A stretch of 64,000 nt of DNA from Megascapheus bottae. Taxonomy: Eukaryota; Chordata; Mammalia; Rodentia; Geomyidae. Position 1 is the stretch's first letter, and each line of letters begins with the position of its first letter. The stretch spans positions 496,001 to 560,000 of the forward strand of contig JANJXV010000129.1 in assembly GCA_024803745.1 (NCBI GenBank), in the 5' to 3' direction. Made by a program: the position numbers and the translations under genes. The notes beneath the pieces were generated by a model. That model was given only the letters and a program-made list of their open reading frames with translations, did no database searches and had not been told where the DNA came from. This document shows positions 59,326 through 64,000 of the stretch, piece by piece.

Positions 59326-59885
59326 CAATCCCATGGTCCACTGTGAGGCCACTGGTTGGGCTAAGAGCTAGTCGTGCAGCAACACATAAGTTTTATTCTA
59401 ATACTTTCCAAACTTTGTACTCAAATATGCTACCTACTTACCAACTTATGTCAGTTATCCTTATGCTATATCTTTTCTTCATTACTACAATATTCTTACA
59501 CTCCTACGTTAATCCTCTTGCACCTCCCCTGACCTCTCTCATTCTTTTTTTCTATCTCTGGACCTCTGCTCATCTTTCAACCCTTATACTGCAGGGATCT
59601 ACACTTGATGGCTGTTGAGCAATATTGTATATGTAGGTGGTTAATTATTCTCTAGGCTCAGAGGGACTTAAAGACAATAGAGATTGGATTGAGAGGCTTA
59701 TTGTTTTGGGTATAAATCGCTTATAAGTGGTTGTATTAGGCTGGTCTGTAAGTGCACAAAAAGAAAGAGTGATAATACCAATCAAAACTTGTGAACATCT
59801 AGTGTCTGCCAGCGACAGAGGTCTAGGTTGGTTATATCTGAAAAACTATAATCGTATTTAGTAGTAATCTTGCTCCCATTTTCAA

Positions 59886-61068
59886 ATGGGCAGAACAAGA
59901 AACTCAAGAAAAATGTCAAATCAAGAAACAACATCCCCCACCCAATGTAAACAGACAATGGAAGAGTCACTGGCAATCCTAGAGGAGAGTCTTCCAATTG
60001 CTACACAAATGCAATTGATAAACATCATTAATGAAAAATGTGAAAATACAAACAAAGAGATAATGGAGGAAGCCATACAGGAACAAGAGGAAAGCAAAAA
60101 CAAGGTGATAAGTGAAAAAGAAGAAGCCATAAAGGAGGCCATAATAAAGGTTTTTCAAAGAAAGATGGATGAATTCAAAGAATCCACAAATAAAAGCGTG
60201 ACCAAACTCCAGCAAATGTCCAAAGAAAATAAAGCTACTCAAAAGCCACTCATAAGGAAATCAAGGATATAAAGAAATCCATACATGTTCTAAAACAAGG
60301 GATGCAAGGCATCAAAAGTGAGCAATTAGAAGCAAGGGAGATGAAAAATAAAGTAGATAGCTTTGATAGCAGTTTAGACATTGCAGAGGAGAGAATTTCC
60401 GTGGCTGAAGATAATTTAGGTATTATAAAGAACAGAAAATGAGTCAATCCAAATCTAGGAAATATGAGAGAGCGCTTCAGGAGGTCCAAGATACAATTAG
60501 GAAGCCTAATTTAAGGCTAGGTGGTATTGAGGAGGGCGTGGAGAAAGAGGTCAATGGTATTGGAAATATACTTCAGGGAATCATCTCAGAGAATTCCCCA
60601 AATATCCAGAAGGGCAGGCCCATCCAGATACGAGAAGCTTTTAGAACCCCAAACAGACCTGACCAGAAAAGAACATCCCACCGCCACATTGTGATCCGAA
60701 CTGGATCAATAGAAACGAAAGGAAAGATCCTAAAGGCAGCCAGGGAAAAGGGATCAGTAACCTACAAAGGCAAACCAATCAGAATAACGCCAGATTTCTC
60801 AGCAGAGACCATGCAAGCACGAAGTGACTGGAAGCATATATGTCATGCCCTTATATCAAATAACTACCAACCAAGAATACTGTAGCCAGCTAAGCTCTCA
60901 TTCATAACTGAGGGAACAATAAAAACATTCCATTCCAGGGAAAAGCTGCAACAATATGTCGAAACAAAACCAACACTACAGAGAATTCTCAAAGATGCTC
61001 TATACATAGAAAACCAAAATAAATGCAATATAGGGAAAGAAATGGCACCTAAACAGCATACCATCTAA
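59886..61068 (+). pseudogene. L1-f ORF1 relic
   Basis: Open from ATG 59886 to 60272, where a private rearrangement (an eleven-base difference at CTACTCAAAAGCCACTC, about 60235-60250) shifts the frame. The array-wide A-run deletion, the RRM/C-terminal piece 60439-60885 and the shared TAG at 60883-60885 follow. Confidence 0.87.
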
Positions 61069-61116
61069 GGACCACAAGAACTGTCAAGACACAGGCCCTA
61101 CTAAAAGCTTTTAAAA

Positions 61117-64000
61117 ATGGTAGGAACTAATAAATATCTCTCAATCCGAACTCTCAATATCAATGGATTTAACTCTCCAATTAAACAGCATAGGTTGTCT
61201 AGTTGGATCAAAAAGCAAGAGCCATCGTTCTGCTGACTTAGAGAGACACATCTTACCCAAAAACAATCATCTTTTGAAAGTGAGAGGTTGGAATAAACTC
61301 TATCAAGCTAACTGCCCCCATAAACAGGCTAGAGTTGCCATCCTCATATCAGATACAATAGACTTCAAACTAAAATTAGTAAGAAAAGACAAAGAAGGTT
61401 ACTACATACTACTAAAGGGATCTTTCCTCCCGGAAGACATAACAATCCTAAATATTTACACACCCAATCCCGGAGCTCCAAACTTCATCAAGCAAACTTT
61501 ACTTACACTGAAACCATACATAGATCGAAATACAGTGATTGTTGGTGAGTTTAACACACCACTCTCACCTATGGACAGATCAACAAGGCAAAAACTCAAC
61601 AGAGAAACCTTAGAACTGAACAACTATATAGACCAACTAGATCTAACAGACATCTGCAGAATATTCCACCCAGTAACACCACAATATACGTTTTTCTCAG
61701 CAGCACATGGAACATTTTCCAAAATAGACCACATCTTAGGCCATAAAGCAAACCTGGACAGATTCAGAAACACTGAAATTATTCCATGCACACTCTCAGA
61801 CCATAAAGGCATCAAATTGGAGCTGAACACACATCTCCACCAAAGAAAACCCTGTAACTCATGTAGACTGAACAACACATTGTTGACTCAAAAACAATGG
61901 GTAATCGAAGAGATCAGAACAGATATCCAACTGTTTATGAAATTTAACAATAAGGAGCACACAAATATCAACTCCTTAGGGACACAACAAAGGCAGTACT
62001 CAGAGGAAAATTTATAGCGCGGAGTGCCTACAACAGCAAGTTGGAAAAATGGCAAACCAACTAGTTAATGTCTCACCTTAACCTCCTGGAAAAAGAGCAA
62101 CAAACCAACCCTAAACCCATTAGGAGAAAGAAAATTATTAAAATCAAAGCAGAATTAAATGATTTGGAATAAAAAAACTATAGAAAGAATCAACAAAACA
62201 AGGAGTTGGTTCTTGAAAGAATTAACAAAATTGACAAGCCCTTAGCAAATCTTACCGAAAAAAGAAGAGAGCATATCGAAATAAACAAAATCGCCGATGA
62301 AAATGGTAATATCACGACAAAAATTACCAAGATCCAGAATATCATGAGGGAATACTTCTCAAACCTTTACGCCAACAAATTTGAGAATCTAGAAGAAATG
62401 GATGAATTCCTAGACAATATTAACATACACACACTGAACCAAAAAGAGCTAACCCAACTCAACAGGCCTATGTCAAGCTCTGAAATAGAAATGGAAATTA
62501 GACAACTTCCACTTAAAAAGAGCCCAGGGCCAGATGGATTCACAGCTGAATTCTATAAGGTCTTCAAAGCAGAGCTCACACCAATACTCCTCAAGCTCTT
62601 CAACGAAATTGAAAATGAAGGTTCTTTACTAAACTGATTCTGTGAAGCCAGCATATCCCTCATCCCCAAACCAGACAGAGATTCATCAAAGTAAGAGATC
62701 TATAGCCCCATTTCTTTGATGAACATCGATGCAAAACTTCTCAACAAAATACTGGCCAAACGTCTATAACAACTCATCAAAAAAATATACACTATGATCA
62801 AACTGGATTCATCACAGGGAGGCAAAGCTGGTTCAACATACACAAATCAATTAATATAATTCAACACATCAACAGGAGCAGGGATAAAATCACATGATTG
62901 TCTCAATAGATGCGGAAAAGGCATTTGACAAGATCCAAAACCCCTTTATGTAAAAAGATGTGGAGAAACTAGGAATCCATGGAACATTTCTCAATGTAAT
63001 AAAGGCTGTGTATGAGAAACCCACTGCTAGTATTATACTTAATGGTGAAAATCTAAAGCCATTCCCTCTAAAATCAGGAACGAGACAAGGATGCCCACTC
63101 TCTCCACTCCTTTTTAACATAGTACTAGAATTCCTACGCAGTGCAATATGGCAAGAAGCAAGCATAAAGGGGATCCAAGTAGGGAAAGAGGAAATAAAAT
63201 TATCCCTCTTTGCAGATGACATGATTCTGTATTTAAAGAATCCTATAGACTCTACTCCCAAGCTCCTTGAGCTGATTCAAAGCTTTGGAAGGGTAGCAGG
63301 CCATAAAATCAACCCTCACAAATCCACTGCCTTACTTTCCGCCAACACTGAGAGGAACGAGGCAATAATCAGGAAAGAAAATCCTTTCACAATAGCCTCA
63401 AAGAAAATAAAGTACCTAGCAATTAGCTTAACTAAGAATGTAAAGGACCGTTTAGATGAAAATTTTAAAACCCTAAAAAAGGAAATTAAAGCAGAAGTAA
63501 GGAAATGGAAAAACCTCCCATGCTCCTGGATTGGAAGAATCAACATTGTGAAAATGACAACCTTGCCAAGGGCTATCTACAAATTTAAAGTAATACCCAT
63601 CAACATCCCAATGTCATTCTTTAAAGACATAGAAGAGGCAATTCAAAATTTCATATGGAATAATAAAAGACCCCGTATAGCAAAAACACTTCTTAGCAGA
63701 AAGAACAGCGCTGGAGTAATTTCAATTCCAAACTTAAGACTCTATTACAGAGCTATAATTCTCAAAACAGCTTGGTACTGGCACAAGAACAGGCCTGAAG
63801 TCCAATGGAGTAGAACTGCGGACCCAGATATTAAACCACAGACCTATGGCCACCTAATCTTTGACCAGGGAGCCAAAAAAATAGAATGGAAGAAAGATAG
63901 CCTCTTCAACAAGTTGTGCTGGCAGAACTGGTTAAACACCTGCAGAAAACTAAAGTTGGATCCTTCTTTGTCCCCTTACACTAGAATTAACTCCAAATTG
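61117..64000 (+). pseudogene. L1-f ORF2 relic, incomplete at window end
   Basis: The endonuclease piece 61163-62017 has GEFN and SDHKG. The linker/RT piece 62206-62637 ends at the shared TGA. Stops at 62693 (private) and 62766 (shared with e) follow. The RT region with FADD lies near 63207-63245. The window stops inside the C-terminal third. Confidence 0.88.

Larger units (their letters stand above)
25969..64000 (+). repeat. Tandem array of ~7.42-kb L1-plus-spacer units
   Basis: The same ORF2 landmark (AGGATG[T/C]CCACT) recurs at 25969, 33397, 40832, 48251, 55666 and 63088, giving periods of 7428, 7435, 7419, 7415 and 7422 bp. There are five complete periods and 0.9 kb of a sixth, and the array continues past the window. 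Each unit consists of a complete L1 and a 1.37-1.39-kb non-L1 spacer, always in the same order and strand. Units are about 97-99.9% alike by eye. A repeat unit of this size in head-to-tail order is of macrosatellite class. No unit encodes an intact protein. Confidence 0.95.
59326..64000 (+). mobile_element. L1-f: L1 cut by window end
   Basis: Leader, ORF1 and ORF2 up to the C-terminal third are visible. It shares the e-type alleles (SDHKG, HTLNQKEL, TATAACAACTC) and all array-wide lesions. Private changes include TAA in the leader frame near 59724 and TAA near 62693. Confidence 0.93.

Noticed and set aside
25969..64000. CRISPR-like or bacterial retron/defence reverse transcriptase system
   Set aside because: The repeat period is 7.4 kb. 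The RT, endonuclease and ORF1 are plainly mammalian L1, and the flanks hold spliced KRAB exons and rodent SINEs.

Overview
The window is nuclear DNA of a placental mammal, most probably a castorimorph rodent of the superfamily Geomyoidea (kangaroo rats, pocket mice, pocket gophers). The evidence is a spliced KRAB exon, L1 retrotransposons, and dozens of composite SINEs. These SINEs pair an ID-like or 7SL-like head with a tRNA-like right monomer that resembles the IDL-Geo family I recall from Geomyoidea. The assignment is inference from repeat type. There are no bacterial operons, CRISPR arrays, tRNA or rRNA genes.

Left region, about 1-7,600: a decayed KRAB zinc-finger gene lies on the + strand. 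It has a canonical 127-bp KRAB-A exon (2176-2302), a 90-bp KRAB-B-like exon (3066-3155) and a last exon from 5186. All three join in one open frame, which stops at 5496 before the degenerate finger remnants. The gene is riddled with SINEs and microsatellites. An inverted, internally deleted L1 fragment (6310-7210) and a short minus-strand coding-like stretch of unknown family (7346-7585) follow.

Middle region, about 7,600-25,970: mostly SINE-dense sequence without an intact gene. It holds a 1.36-kb segment (12674-14037) that recurs inverted further right, two weak coding-like traces (13813-13884 and about 14218-14318), an unrecognised decayed coding-like stretch with a possible poly(A) signal (about 15090-16500), and three L1 3' ends in a row (20770-22940).

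Right region, 25,969-64,000 (about 59% of the window): a head-to-tail macrosatellite-like array with periods of 7428, 7435, 7419, 7415 and 7422 bp, still running at the right edge. Each unit is one full-length L1 (about 6.04 kb: 560-bp AT-rich leader, ORF1, ORF2, G-rich 3' UTR, A-tail) plus a 1.37-1.39-kb spacer. The spacer is the reverse complement of 12674-14037. Every L1 carries the same set of stops and frameshifts, and every L1 has the same flank. The array therefore spread by DNA-level duplication of one dead L1 with its flank, not by repeated retrotransposition. The left boundary is a SINE/ORF2 junction with about 3 bp of overlap. Units 1 and 2 are almost identical, and the third L1 is a chimera of two sequence types, which marks the latest unequal exchange.

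No complete, intact protein-coding gene is present. The array with its inverted single-copy relative is the unusual feature of the window.
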